Shown here: positions 51,277-62,211 of the stretch, piece after piece
Layout: each line of letters begins with the position of its first letter
Numbering within the stretch: position 1 is the first letter of the stretch
DNA from: Neovahlkampfia damariscottae
Taxonomy: Eukaryota > Heterolobosea > Selenaionea > Neovahlkampfiida > Neovahlkampfiidae
DNA: 64,000 nt
NCBI GenBank assembly: GCA_016618085.1
Contig: JABLTG010000081.1
Span: forward strand, 22,160-86,159
Reading direction: 5' to 3'
Position numbers and translations under genes: made by a program
The notes under the pieces: generated by a model
What the model saw: the letters and a program-made list of their open reading frames with translations, nothing else
The model's database searches: none
Told to the model about the DNA's origin: nothing

Positions 51277-53004
51277 ATGTGGGATGAAGATGAATTACAG
51301 GTAGAAAAAGATTTTACACAAGAAAAATCACCTACAACACTTACAGGTTATTTTTCAAGTTTTTTTTCAACCTCAACAACTGACTCCAATGAAAAAAAAC
51401 CAGAAGAGATTGTAGTTGAAAAAAAAGAAAAAAAAGATAATTATAATTCACCAACTACAAAAACAAACAAAAAAATGTTTTCAAATCAAAAATCTAAACC
51501 AACACCTGGAAGTTTGTCAAGAGAAAAAAATGAAAATGCAACCATGAAAGTACATGGCGCTAAATATAGTTTACCTATATATAATTCGGATTCACCTGGA
51601 CCAGTAGTAGAAACACCTACACCTCAATCAAATATTAAGTAAAAAGAAAAAAAAAAAGTATTTTAATTTTCCAAAGAGTTGATGAAAGTAAACTTCAAAT
51701 GAAAATAAATGAAATTAATGTTCAAACAACAAAAACAAATGAAATGTCTGATAGAGTTGGAACTATGAATAAAAGAAAAGTATCTTCTTCTTTACCTCCA
51801 AAAAATAAAAATGATAATAGAGTTGGTGTAATGAATTCAAATACCAATAATAATCAAAGTAAAATAATAATTGATCAAAATACAAAAAATAATATTTCAA
51901 CAAAATTAAATGTATTAGATTTACCACCTGTTGTAAAAGTTGATGTGAATACTGAAATATCACCAACAACAAAATTAAATACGAAAACATCGATTGGAAA
52001 TTCAATTGGAAGTTCAAAGTTGAAAAAATTTTCAATTTTATTAGTACAAGATAATATTAATTTAGATGAATTAAAAAAGATATCTTTTTCAGGAGTACCT
52101 CCAGAATTAAGGTCACAAATTTGGAAATATTTGATTGGTTATTTACCAGGAAATAAATTAAGAAGAGATGCTACACTTGAAAGAAAAAGAAAAGAATATT
52201 TAGATTTTGTTGATAAATACTATGATGATAATTTATATAAAAAAAGTGAAGAAGAATTGGCAACTTTAAAACAGATTTCAAAAGATGTACCTCGAACATC
52301 ACCTGATATTAAATTATTTCAACAAAAAAGAATTCAAAATTGTCTTGAAAGAATTCTTTATATTTGGTCAATTAGACATCCTGCTTGTAAAAAAAAAAAT
52401 ATTTTTCATTCTTTTTTTAGCTGGATATGTTCAAGGTATAAATGATTTAGTTACACCATTTTTGACTGTATTTTTAATTGATTATATTGATACAGATGAT
52501 GTTTTAAACTATGATGTAAAAGATTTAGATGATGAAAAATTTAAAGAAATGGAAGCAGATACATTTTGGTGTTTCTCTTTATTTGTTGATTTTAATCAAG
52601 ATATGTATACATTTGCTCAACCTGGTGTTCAAAGAATGGTTCAAAAATTAGAAGAAATTATTGAAAAAATTGATTATGAATTATATGATCATATTGTAAA
52701 AAAACAAAAATGTGATTTTATTCAATTTTCATTTCGTTGGATGAATTGTCTTTTAATGAGAGAAATACCTTTAATTTTTATTATTAGAATGTTTGATACT
52801 TATTTGTCAGAAGGTGATTCATTTGCAAATCTTCATTCTTTTGTCTGTGCATCATTCTTAAAAACATTTAGTTCAAAATTAAAAACATTAGAATTTGGAG
52901 AAATGATTATGTTCATACAAAATTTACCAACAAGTGATTGGACAGCAAATGAAATTGAAACTCTATTATCACAAGCATATATGTTACAATGTCTTTATAA
53001 ATAA
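51277..53004 (+). CDS. TBC1D22-type Rab GTPase-activating protein
   Basis: Exons 51277-51638, 51677-52386 and 52421-53004 give 551 aa. The N-terminal ~255 residues are low-complexity (Lys, Thr, Asn, Ser). The TBC domain starts near 260 with FSGVPPELRSQIWKYLIGY and contains RHPASGYVQGINDLVTPF (created by splicing), DTFWCFSLFVDFNQD.YTFAQPG, FIQFSFRWMNCLLMRE and IRMFDTYLSEG. The catalytic Gln finger is in YVQG. The Arg finger region differs from the standard IxxDxxR: here IQNCLERILYIWSIRHP. The shared order with animal TBC1D22A/B, including RHPASGYVQGINDLVTPF, makes that subfamily likely. It would stimulate GTP hydrolysis by a Rab in Golgi/endosomal traffic. Confidence 0.9.
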
Positions 53005-53122
53005 ATTGTTTATATTTCTCTTTTTTTTGTCTGAATGGATTAATTTCGTGGTCAATTGAAATTTGGGAAAATGAATCAAGGTGTATTGAATTTGGTGTTC
53101 AGTTGGATTTGGTAAGAAAAAG

Positions 53123-53461
53123 TCACTTAAAATTTGAAACAGTTTCTTGTTCTATTCTTTTTCTTTCAAGTTTTTCTCTTTGTCCTTTCATTAATTGTTT
53201 TTTCTTTTTCTTTTCCAAATATTCATTAATTTTTCTTTTTTTTGTCATTAATAATTCTTCTTCTTTTGTTAAAATATCAACTTTATCACTTTTTTCTTCT
53301 TCTATTGATATTTTTGGAGGTAAAGAAATATCTAAAGTTTGTTGTGACTTTTTATGTTGAAGTTTAACATTATTTGATTCATAAAAAAATTTTTTTGATG
53401 CTTCAATGCTTACTTTTCTTTTTCTTTCTTTCGTTTCTGAGTCTTTTTCATTGTTTTTCAT
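53123..53461 (-). CDS. Small Lys/Glu-rich basic protein, 112 aa
   Basis: A single frame encodes 112 aa beginning MKNNEKDSETKER. It is highly charged, with KKRKINEYLEKKKKKQLMK near the C-terminus, suggesting a nuclear or nucleolar protein; no family is recognised. The frame could start at an upstream ATG (53512), but a CCAAT box at 53485-53489 sits 24 nt before ATG 53461 and would be inside the longer form, so the shorter start is preferred. It converges with the TBC gene. Confidence 0.55.
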   Translation of the reverse strand: MKNNEKDSETKERKRKVSIEASKKFFYESNNVKLQHKKSQQTLDISLPPKISIEEEKSDKVDILTKEEELLMTKKRKINEYLEKKKKKQLMKGQREKLERKRIEQETVSNFK

Positions 53462-53556
53462 CTCTTTGAGGTTGAAGGAATTGACCAATAGTCTCCAGTT
53501 GAAATGGAACATTGAACTTGGTAAAATTGAAAATATGAAAAAACTTTTTATTTTTT

Positions 53557-54999
53557 TTAAATGTTCATTAAAAGTGAATTTGGTGATGAAAAATCTGGTA
53601 CATCAGTTTTTTTAGTAGGAGTTGATTCTTTTTCTTGATCATCAGATTTATATTTTTTTTTTGGTGAATCTTCGTGTTGTGGAATATTTATAAATGAAGA
53701 ATTTTTACCACCAAATGAAACTTTCTTTCCAGTTGTTCTTGTTGTAATATGAGTTTTCTTTTTTTTCTTTGAACCTCCTTCTCTTGATGAAAATCTATCA
53801 CCTTCAATTTTTTCAGCAACTAAATGATATTTGTATGATTCAAATAATAATTCTTGAGGAACGAAATGAGTTGGTTCAATGATTGAAGATAATTGTTCTG
53901 ATGTCATCAATGGAAATCTAATGTGATGAATAACATTTTTTGAAATTTCTCTTAATTCTTGATTTACAACTTCAGGTGCAGGATTATTTCCAAAACCAAT
54001 GAATCTATTCTTTGCCCATCTAAGAACTGCATGAAATATATCAACTTCTTCTTCATCTTGTAAATGTAATTCACTTCTTTTTATAACAGATATTAATGCT
54101 GATTCTGATAATTCTGTGAAACCATTTGTAGTTAAAATTCTAATAATATTTCTGTCTATAAATTTTAAACAAAATTCTGTTAAAGTAGAACAGTTATATT
54201 CTCTACTTAATTCTAATAACATACATGAATTATCTACATCTGCATTTTGTTGGATAAATCTTGAACACATCTCTTTTAAAGTTGGAATTCCAAATTCTTC
54301 CGAAAGTGATAAAATATCTAAAACATCATCTTGTTTTAATCTAATTACACCAGTATATAAATATTCTAAGACTTTCAAAAATACTTCTGGAAGAATATCA
54401 GGTTTATCTAATTTAATAATATCTGTGGATTTATCAAATAAATGTGAATGTTTCTTTCCAAATAATGTGTTAAAGTAAACTGATCTTGTCGATAATACAA
54501 TTCTGTGCGCGTGAATGATTTGCATGTTTGGACCTACTCGAAATACTACATCTGAATATAATTTGTTATTAACATTGAATCTTAAGTTCTCTGAAAGTTC
54601 ATTCATATTTTGGGCTGTAATTGATTTTTGAACCGCTTTTATACAATGAAGTGTTTTTGATGTATTCGATATGTCATCAAAGCTTTGGTCGTCATATTCT
54701 TTTTGTGTTTGAATTGAATTTGGTGCAGTTGATTGAAATGGCCTTTTTCTGTCAACAACAGGTGAATCTACGAATAAAACTTTTTCTAAATTTCTATTTG
54801 AGGTGCTTGGTGTCATTGGTGAAAGATTTAACTCACTCTCATTGTCACTTTCGAAGGTTAATTCAGGACTCCTTGGTGGTGGAGGTGGTTGTGCAAATGA
54901 ATTAGTAGTAGTATTATTGTGTGTTTCTTTTCCTTTCTTTCCAAAATTGTCCTTGAGTGTTTGAAGAAGACTCTTTCCACCTTTTTTATTGTTTTTCAT
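53557..54999 (-). CDS. BTB-BACK domain protein
   Basis: One uninterrupted exon encodes 480 aa. Residues ~1-140 are low-complexity, with a Pro run (PPPPPRSPE). The BTB/POZ domain (~145-245) shows NNKLYSDVVFRVG, AHRIVLSTRSVYFNTLF, EVFLKVLEYLYTGVI and a following helical FGIPTLKEMCSRF. The BACK domain (~250-345) includes ALISVIKRSELHL and DIFHAVLRWAK. A PHR or kelch domain is absent; the C-terminus is Lys/Ser-rich and disordered. Such proteins usually bind Cullin-3 as substrate adaptors of ubiquitin ligases; that role is inference. No CCAAT box is within 60 nt of ATG 54999; the nearest are at 55077-55081 and 55102-55106. Confidence 0.88.
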   Translation of the reverse strand: MKNNKKGGKSLLQTLKDNFGKKGKETHNNTTTNSFAQPPPPPRSPELTFESDNESELNLSPMTPSTSNRNLEKVLFVDSPVVDRKRPFQSTAPNSIQTQKEYDDQSFDDISNTSKTLHCIKAVQKSITAQNMNELSENLRFNVNNKLYSDVVFRVGPNMQIIHAHRIVLSTRSVYFNTLFGKKHSHLFDKSTDIIKLDKPDILPEVFLKVLEYLYTGVIRLKQDDVLDILSLSEEFGIPTLKEMCSRFIQQNADVDNSCMLLELSREYNCSTLTEFCLKFIDRNIIRILTTNGFTELSESALISVIKRSELHLQDEEEVDIFHAVLRWAKNRFIGFGNNPAPEVVNQELREISKNVIHHIRFPLMTSEQLSSIIEPTHFVPQELLFESYKYHLVAEKIEGDRFSSREGGSKKKKKTHITTRTTGKKVSFGGKNSSFINIPQHEDSPKKKYKSDDQEKESTPTKKTDVPDFSSPNSLLMNI

Positions 55000-55259
55000 T
55001 TTTATTTGTCAACGGTTTTTTTGAGAATCTTTTTATAGTGGTGAAAAAATTTAACGGACATCAATCAACTCTCACCGCCAATCGTTGTAAAAACCTAACT
55101 CATTGGTCAACACTTTAACCAATTAAATGGGTTTTTAATTTCCACTCAATGAAAAAGAACAATTTAACTATTTAAATGTTTCTTAGTGAACTTTTTTCAA
55201 TAAAATTGTGGAGAATTTAACAAGTTATGGAAAGAAATGAGATTTTTTTACCATCTTTT
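55000..55259. promoter_or_regulatory. Upstream region of the BTB gene
   Basis: These 260 nt carry CCAAT near 55077, ATTGGTCAA at 55102-55110 and AACCAATTAAA at 55118-55128, then AT-rich sequence up to the next stop codon. No coding frame is supported. Confidence 0.4.
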
Positions 55260-55943
55260 TTATTCATTTAATAAATTTTCTTCTTTTTTTTCTGGAACAT
55301 CTAATAATTGATAAGATAACATTTCTTTCAACGTTTTGTTTTCTTCATGTAATTGTAATGCAAAATTTTTCACATCATTGTGCTCCTTTTCCATTTCAGA
55401 TGCAGTATTTTCCATTACTTTCATCATTTGTTCGATTTGAAGTCTAAGTGCAATATTTTGAGATCTTAATTTTTCGTTTTCAATTTTTTCATTGTCCAAT
55501 TGATTTTTTAATGTTGTAATTTTTCCATTGGATTTGTTTTCCATTTCGACCATTTTTTCATAACTTTGACTTGTCAATATATACAATGCAGTTTCTACTT
55601 CTAGAAAATTTTCTTTTACAATTTTTAATTCCTCTATATATTTTAAAATATAAAAAAAAAGATTACCTTTCAAATGATTATCCTCTTCTTTAGGTACGAC
55701 CGGTGTGGAAACTTTTGGTGACATCCTTGGAGAATCCTAAAAATAAATTAGATTGAAATCAGATATCTTACGAATTTTCTTTCTAAAAAAGTACTTTTGT
55801 CATAAATTGATTTCATTGTTTCACTGGTTTCGTCAATGGAAGACTTTAAGTTTTTCATATATCCAGACAAAGTTCCTATGAATTTGAGTTATTTTTTTCA
55901 CAGTACTGTAAAGTGCATTTCCATCACTATCATCAACGTTCAT
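55260..55943 (-). CDS. Coiled-coil protein, 194 aa
   Basis: Exons 55907-55943, 55772-55875, 55667-55736 and 55260-55633 join to 194 aa, with introns of 31, 35 and 33 nt. It begins MNVDDSDGNALYRTLSGYM; after a Pro-rich linker (SPRMSPKVSTPVVPKEED) a continuous coiled coil runs from ~75 to ~180 with regular Leu/Ile spacing. No catalytic domain or family is recognised; a structural or cytoskeletal adaptor is possible. The long last exon could be read from ATG 55724, but that would skip the two spliced N-terminal exons and their ATTGG box at 55964-55968. The stop is in AATAAA. Confidence 0.7.
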
Positions 55944-56018
55944 TTTTGATACAATATTTTTTGATTGGCCAAATTAGAAAAATTCAAACGATTTATTCAT
56001 TACAATGACATTACACAA

Positions 56019-57032
56019 TTAAGCTATAACAACATCAACTTGTCCATTTTTTTCTTCTGTAAAAGTAAATCCTTCTTGTTTTAATAATTCATGTATTTTT
56101 GGTTTAATAAGAGCACCTGCAGATGAGTGATTTCCAGCACCTGTGATGATTGATAAAGTAATATCATTTCCTTTTAATTCATTTAATCTTTCTTTAACAA
56201 ATTCTATTGCTTCATCAACAAATAAACCATGTAAATCAATTATATTTTTATCATTATTTTGATTCATTTCATTAAAAATATTCTTTCCTGCTTCTTTTGT
56301 TAATACTTTCCATTTTTCATCATGTTCTTTTCCTTCTTCTGATAATTTTTTTGCTAATTCTTTATCTCCTTCTTCAAATACTTTTTTTGATTTTTCATAA
56401 CATTCATTTCTAAGTTCAACTTCTTTTTGTGCTTCTCCACGATATTTTTTCCAAAGTTCATCTTGTTTTGTTCTTTCAACCCATTCATTATTTTCAAAGA
56501 ACCATCCTACTTCAGATAAAGTATTCATTATTAATTCAACTGCCTTGTTTCTATCTTCTTTAGTTCCTTTAATTTCAACATTATCTTCATCGAAATTTAA
56601 TTTACAGTTTGATGCAGTTGAAATCTCTTTGACAACTGCTCCTGCCTTTCCAATACAATATTGATGTAATTTTTTTGGTATTGAAAGATCTATTTTTTCT
56701 TCATTTTCTTGGATTGGTACTTCTTTTGAGGTACCTTCAACTATTTTTGGTTCTTGATGAATTTCTTCTTTTTTTTCTGCCTTTGAAAAATTTGTTTCCT
56801 TGTTTTCTTCTTCTAATTTTTTAGTTTCCTTTTTTTCTTTGTTTTCATCATTTAAGTTTGATCTACTTTTGTTTGTTTTTGAAAAAGTAAAAGGTTTTTC
56901 ATTTTCTAACCCAAATTTTAATTTCCAATGTTGAAAGTTTGTTAATTCTTCAAATGGTTGAGTGAAACAGTTTGTGACATAAACTATTACAACTGTGACA
57001 ACAACAACTCCCACATCAAAAAAAAAAGTCAT
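56019..57032 (-). CDS. KH-DUF1771-Smr domain protein with N-terminal membrane anchor
   Basis: A single exon encodes 337 aa. Residues ~5-22 form a hydrophobic segment rich in Val (membrane anchor or signal anchor). A Lys/Glu-rich linker follows, then a KH-like RNA-binding domain (~118-172) with the loop IGKAGAVVKEI, a DUF1771 helix (~195-255: YRGEAQKEVELRNE, GKNIFNEMN) and a Smr domain (~262-336) with IDLHGLFVDEA and GAGNHSSAG. Smr domains cleave nucleic acids; DUF1771-Smr occurs in Cue2/N4BP2-type endonucleases of no-go mRNA decay. A membrane-tethered KH-Smr nuclease is an inference. ATTGG lies 20 nt upstream (57052-57056). Confidence 0.85.
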   Translation of the reverse strand: MTFFFDVGVVVVTVVIVYVTNCFTQPFEELTNFQHWKLKFGLENEKPFTFSKTNKSRSNLNDENKEKKETKKLEEENKETNFSKAEKKEEIHQEPKIVEGTSKEVPIQENEEKIDLSIPKKLHQYCIGKAGAVVKEISTASNCKLNFDEDNVEIKGTKEDRNKAVELIMNTLSEVGWFFENNEWVERTKQDELWKKYRGEAQKEVELRNECYEKSKKVFEEGDKELAKKLSEEGKEHDEKWKVLTKEAGKNIFNEMNQNNDKNIIDLHGLFVDEAIEFVKERLNELKGNDITLSIITGAGNHSSAGALIKPKIHELLKQEGFTFTEEKNGQVDVVIA

Positions 57033-57490
57033 TTTTTCTTCAAGTGATTTTATTGGACGATGAAATGGATTTTTTAAAATGAGAGAAACTGCATCTAAAT
57101 TGTTTATTTCGTATTTTTTACCAAGCTATTGTTTCTTTTGAAAGAGAAAAAGAATATGGGTTATTCGTACTCTCTTACTTAGAAGGTAAAGATTTATTAT
57201 GATTGGTCTATATTTGTAGATGCTCATTGGCTAGGATACGTGCAGTAAGTCAAGTGTAATATAAGTCCGGAAATTCCTGTTGCTAACATCTTTGGGCAAA
57301 CAGCAGGAATAATTTATTGGCATAGACATTGAAAAGATAATTGGCTGAAAAAGAAATAAAATTTGCCCAAAAAAGTACCTCAAAAATCTGGTTGATCATT
57401 TTGGAAATTGATAAAAAACCTCAATTTTTTTGAACAACCAATCATCTACATTTTTCCTAATTTGAACACCAAAAAGAGGAGTTGAAGGCA
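57033..57490. promoter_or_regulatory. Divergent promoter of KH-Smr and adenylyl cyclase genes, with ATTGG cluster
   Basis: This 458-bp non-coding spacer has six ATTGG/CCAAT boxes: 57052-57056, 57202-57206, 57226-57230, 57316-57320, 57340-57344 and 57438-57442. The stretch about 57225-57310 is visibly less AT-rich than its surroundings. GGGCAAA near 57293 has an inverted partner TTTGCCC near 57362. I see no coding frame or tRNA. Confidence 0.5.
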
Positions 57491-60400
57491 ATGGAAACAA
57501 ACTCAAACACTTCCTCCAGTGCTTCAACAACAAACAACAACTACTTTATACAAACCTTTTTCAAGTTACAAGAATTTGTCACACAACTGAATGGAAAATT
57601 ATTATTTGGAAATGTTACTACTGTCCTTGTATTTTTTATCAGCTTCTTTCAACTGTTCACCGTTTCATTAAGCTCAAAGTTTATATATGGAGAATATACT
57701 TCTATTGTATTAAAGTACATAACTTATATATCTCGGTTTGTTTTTTTTTTAAAAATGCTAAATAGTTATCTAGTTTACCAGCTTTTGGAATGCCTTATTA
57801 TGTATTTATAGTAGTATTTGGATGCTTTACATTATTTCCTTTGATGATTGTGATTTGCACGCTTGTAATGTCAGAATTTGTCAGATACCGAAAAATTTTA
57901 TTTCAAATTTTTGGAACCATTTTGTACATTTTTTGTCATGTATTTTATATTCCAACATTAAGCATTTCATTATCATTTTTCAATTGTAATTTTGATCAAA
58001 GTACATTGTATTATTTTCCTGATTTTCAATGTTGGGAATTTCCAAACACAATTCTGTTGGCATTTTCAATACTTAGTTTATTTACAACAGTTTTAATTAA
58101 TATTGTTTATTTTATGTTGTAAAAAATTCATTTATCTAAAATTTTAGAATTTTTGAAAGATTTAACAGCAAATTTCATGGCTGTCCTGATAACAGATTTT
58201 TTTTGTTATTGCTCATTTACAAAACATTATTAGTACTTTCAACAGATTTAATTCCAAAGTATCAAATAATAACTGCTATTATTGGAATATTAAGTTCAAT
58301 TTCAATGATCATATATCTTCATTATTTTATGCCATTTTATTATTTGGTGGTGAACTTATTATATATGGCTGTATTTACATGGAATTTGTCATCATATTTT
58401 AGTGGATTTATTGTTGAATGCTTTTACAATTATTCAAGTTTCACTCGAGAATTTTTCATTTTGATTGTATCAATCGCACCAATTTTATTTGTTGCTTTTA
58501 CTTTAAGTTTTATTATCAGAAGAGAAATATTTAAATTATATATTCATGATATCTTAAATCATGATGAAAAAAAAAAGGGAAAATATATTTTTGAAGAGAA
58601 TTCTTCATTGGTTGATGTTTTGGCTCACATGACAAATTCTAAAACTCTTCAAAGAAAAATATATGAAACAAGACTCAAAAATGGATATAGTTTCAGAACG
58701 AAATTATTTTATGCTCTATTTTTAATTTATGAAACCGAATTAACTCCAAAAGATCGTCAAACTATTGGTGAAATGACAACAAAAAGCTATATTTCAAGTC
58801 TTGAATTTTTGGATTCCATTTATTTACAAGATTATTGTATTAAAAAAAGAACAGAAATTAATTTGAATTCAAATTTAAAAATTGATACAATGTTGGAACT
58901 TCAAAAAATTCATAGATATCAATTGCATATCAAAAAAAGTTTAACAAATTTTTGGAAAAGATATTTAGTCAACATTGTCAACTTTGATGTTTTTCCTTCA
59001 ATCATTTCAACATTACAACATTATGAAACACTATCTGATCAATCATTTTTAAAATTAATAAGAGATGATGGAAAGAATGTCGTTGTTCTCAGAAATTATT
59101 CAATCTATTTGGAAAAAGTAAAGAAAGATTTTGAACAAGCTCATGCTTACAAAAAATTGGCAGATAAACAGGAAGAAGTTGAAAGAAAGAATTTAAGGGA
59201 TATACTTGAAAATAAAGAAAAACAAGAAGATCAAACTGATACTGCTGCAAGTACTCCAACTCTTTCAGGTGCATTACCAAAAGCTAGAAATTTTGAAACT
59301 GACTCATCTAAAACCGATGATGAATCTGATTATCAAAAAAAAAGAAAACGTTCATTACCTGGAAGAAAAGAATCAACTGTATCATTGGGATTATCAACAG
59401 GTGATACTTCTATCAATGGAGAAGAAAAAGAGAGATATCAAGTGTATCTTGAAAGAATATCATCTTCAAAATCTCTTCCACCTGTGATTTTATTTTTATT
59501 TATTTTATTTCTTTCAGTATTTTGTTTAACAATACTATGTTTAGCTTTTGCAAATTCAAAAGAGTTATCTAAAAGATACACAATCATTACAGAAGAAACA
59601 ACTTATGCTGGGATAATTTCACAGTTATTTCTTTCAACTGCAACGAATTTGAGATATCTTCAATTATCATTAATTCCTGGACAAAATTACAATACTACTT
59701 ATTTTAAATTAGTTTTGGAAGAAGAGATTTTAAAATTGGAAGATTATACTAATATTATTTATGAAGATACCATTAATGAAAAATATGTGAGCGATCTTTG
59801 GAAAACGAAAGATTTGATTTCAATCCACAACTCAGAAACATCATCAACACTCACAAAGATATCACTTTTAGATGGTACAATGGGATTTATTAGTGAACTT
59901 AAAAAATCAATTTCTGAATTACAAAAGAATAATGATGGAAAATTACTCCAAAAACTATCTGATTTTCGAAATTTAAATTTAAATGCAAGACATACTTTAA
60001 TTGATGGATTTGAATTATTGAAAGGAACATTATTAAAAGCTCAAAAATATCATGAAACAATTTTCATCATATTTGCATGTTTGCTTGGTTTCTTTGCATT
60101 TGTTATTCCTCCAATTGTTTTTGTTCTCGTTTTCTTTTATATTAAGCATGAACAACTCAAAGTGTTCAAATTAATTGTAAATGTTCCAAAAAGTGCGATA
60201 AGTAATATTTACAAGTCATATGCATCTAGACGTGAAGAAGATGACTTAAATGATGAAGATGAAGAAAGAGAAAATTTAATTTTAGCAAGTTTGACTTCAG
60301 ATTCATCAGATAGTCAAATTCCAATAATGAGACAATTCATTTTTAGATTTTTAGTCTATTTTATTGCATTTATCATTTTTACTTTTACATTTACTACTGT

Positions 60401-62168
60401 TGGATCAATTCTAGAAAGAGAATTTCGTGATGATACACAATTTTTGATTGAAGCGGAAAAGAGAAACTATTTAATTAATAGAATTCATTTTAATTCTTTA
60501 GAAACAGCTTTATATTCAACAGTACCAAATTTACCTTTGAACATTTCAAGTATTAATGATCTTAGAACCTATTTGATATCTGATAGAAAACTGCTCCAAA
60601 ATTCAAACAATATTTTGAGAATTGGATCTACTGAACTTGATATTCAAGGAACAGATGGAATTGTCTCAAGTCTACAAAAATTAAATTATGATCGTTCATG
60701 TAATGATGCACATTCAGATGATTGTTTATCTCTTTCTGACTTATTTTTGAAATTTTTTGACACAATTGATCATCTTTTGTATTTAAATATTAATTATGAT
60801 ATATCAAATTCTTTCTTTAAAATAATTAAAAAATTTGATGAAGGAATATTATCAAAAAAATCATTAGACATGACTTCTAGTTATTTTTTGGATCATTTAG
60901 GTACCAAAAACACATTTGAAAATGTTTTGGATGTTGTATTTGCTTTTGCTATTATATTTGTATTCGCTTATTCAATAGTTTTCTTTGTGGATGCTCCAAT
61001 TAAATTGTCTCGTGAATTTTTAAAAGCAAAAAGACTTTTCCTTCATTTTCCAACAAAAGTTTTAGATGCAAATCAACTTTTGAAAGAATTTTTACAAGGA
61101 AAACAGATTAATCTTGAAAAACAAAAACAAATTGCAGTCAAAGAGTCTAATGAAAAATTTGATGCAATATTAGAAAATTCTGATGATGCAGTTATACAAT
61201 TTAATTCAAAGTTAAAAATTATATCATTGAATAAATCTGCAATCAATATGTTTGATATCAAAGAAGAACCAAAAAAATATGTTGGACATAGGTTTTCAGA
61301 AATATTCAGTGAATCATCTCAAGAAATATTTATCAAAAATTTTAATCCATCAGATCATACTTTGAACAAAAGAGTTTTTACACAAGATTTAGAAATTTTA
61401 GTACATGATCAAAGATATTCAGTGAATGTTACAATTTCTGTTGACAAAAATTTTATTGCTTTTATCAAAGATATCACAGCAAGAAAGAATCAAGAAAGTC
61501 TTTTGAATTTTGAAAAAGATCGAGCTAGTCAATTATTATATGATATTTTACCTGTCAAAATAGCAAAAAAGAAAACTGAAAATAAGAAACAAATTATTGT
61601 CGATTCACATAAAGAGTGTACAATATTATTCGCAGATATTTGTGGATTCACTGATTTATCTTCCAAAATGAAAGCAGAAGAATTGGTCAATATGTTAAAT
61701 GATTTGTTCAAATATTTTGATGATTCTTGTGCAATTCATGGAATTGAAAAAATTAAAACAATAGGAGATTGTTATATGTGTGCTTCTGGAATCCCTGATT
61801 ATAGGAGAGATCATGCTGAAGCAATGATGGAATTTGCAAAAAGTATGTTGGAAAGTGTTGAAGAATATAATAAATTAAGTGGAAGAAATATTCAAATTCG
61901 AATTGGAATTAATTCAGGGAGAGTTGTGGCTGGTGTAATTGGAAAAAGAAAGTATGCCTATGACCTTTGGGGAGATAGTGTCAACATTGCATCTAGAATG
62001 GAGTCGTCTGGTGTTCCACAAAAAATTCATATCAGTAGATCAACGTACGTTCTAATTCATAAGAGGTATCATTGCAAAGAATTAAAAGAAATTGAGATTA
62101 AAGGAAAAGGAAAAATGAAAACTTATATGTACCAAGGTACAGTAAATGATATCAAAAATAAAATTTAA
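57491..62168 (+). CDS. Multi-pass membrane adenylyl cyclase with PAS domain
   Basis: Exons 57491-57735, 57774-58115 and 58148-62168 join to 1535 aa. The N-terminal ~330 residues hold about seven membrane segments. A cytosolic stretch precedes four more (about 640-662, 833-861, 926-951 and 1121-1144); the two loops between them look like paired extracellular sensor regions. A PAS domain (~1197-1310: FDAILENSDDAVIQFNSKLK) and a class III cyclase domain (~1350-1530) follow. Metal Asps are in LFADICGFTDLS and TIGDCYM. The purine-selecting positions are Lys in EKIKTIGD and Asp in YDLWGDSVN, the adenylyl-type pair, so cAMP is the likely product. As a homodimer both active sites would be complete. 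The plan matches the large cyclase family of Naegleria-like amoebae. Confidence 0.92.
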
Positions 62169-62211
62169 TTTCATTCCATCTTTATTTTACACAATATGTT
62201 ATTTCTCAATT

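Noticed and set aside
57225-57370. tRNA or hairpin RNA near the GC-richer patch
   Set aside because: No cloverleaf or T-loop pattern found; the GGGCAAA/TTTGCCC pair is short and widely spaced.
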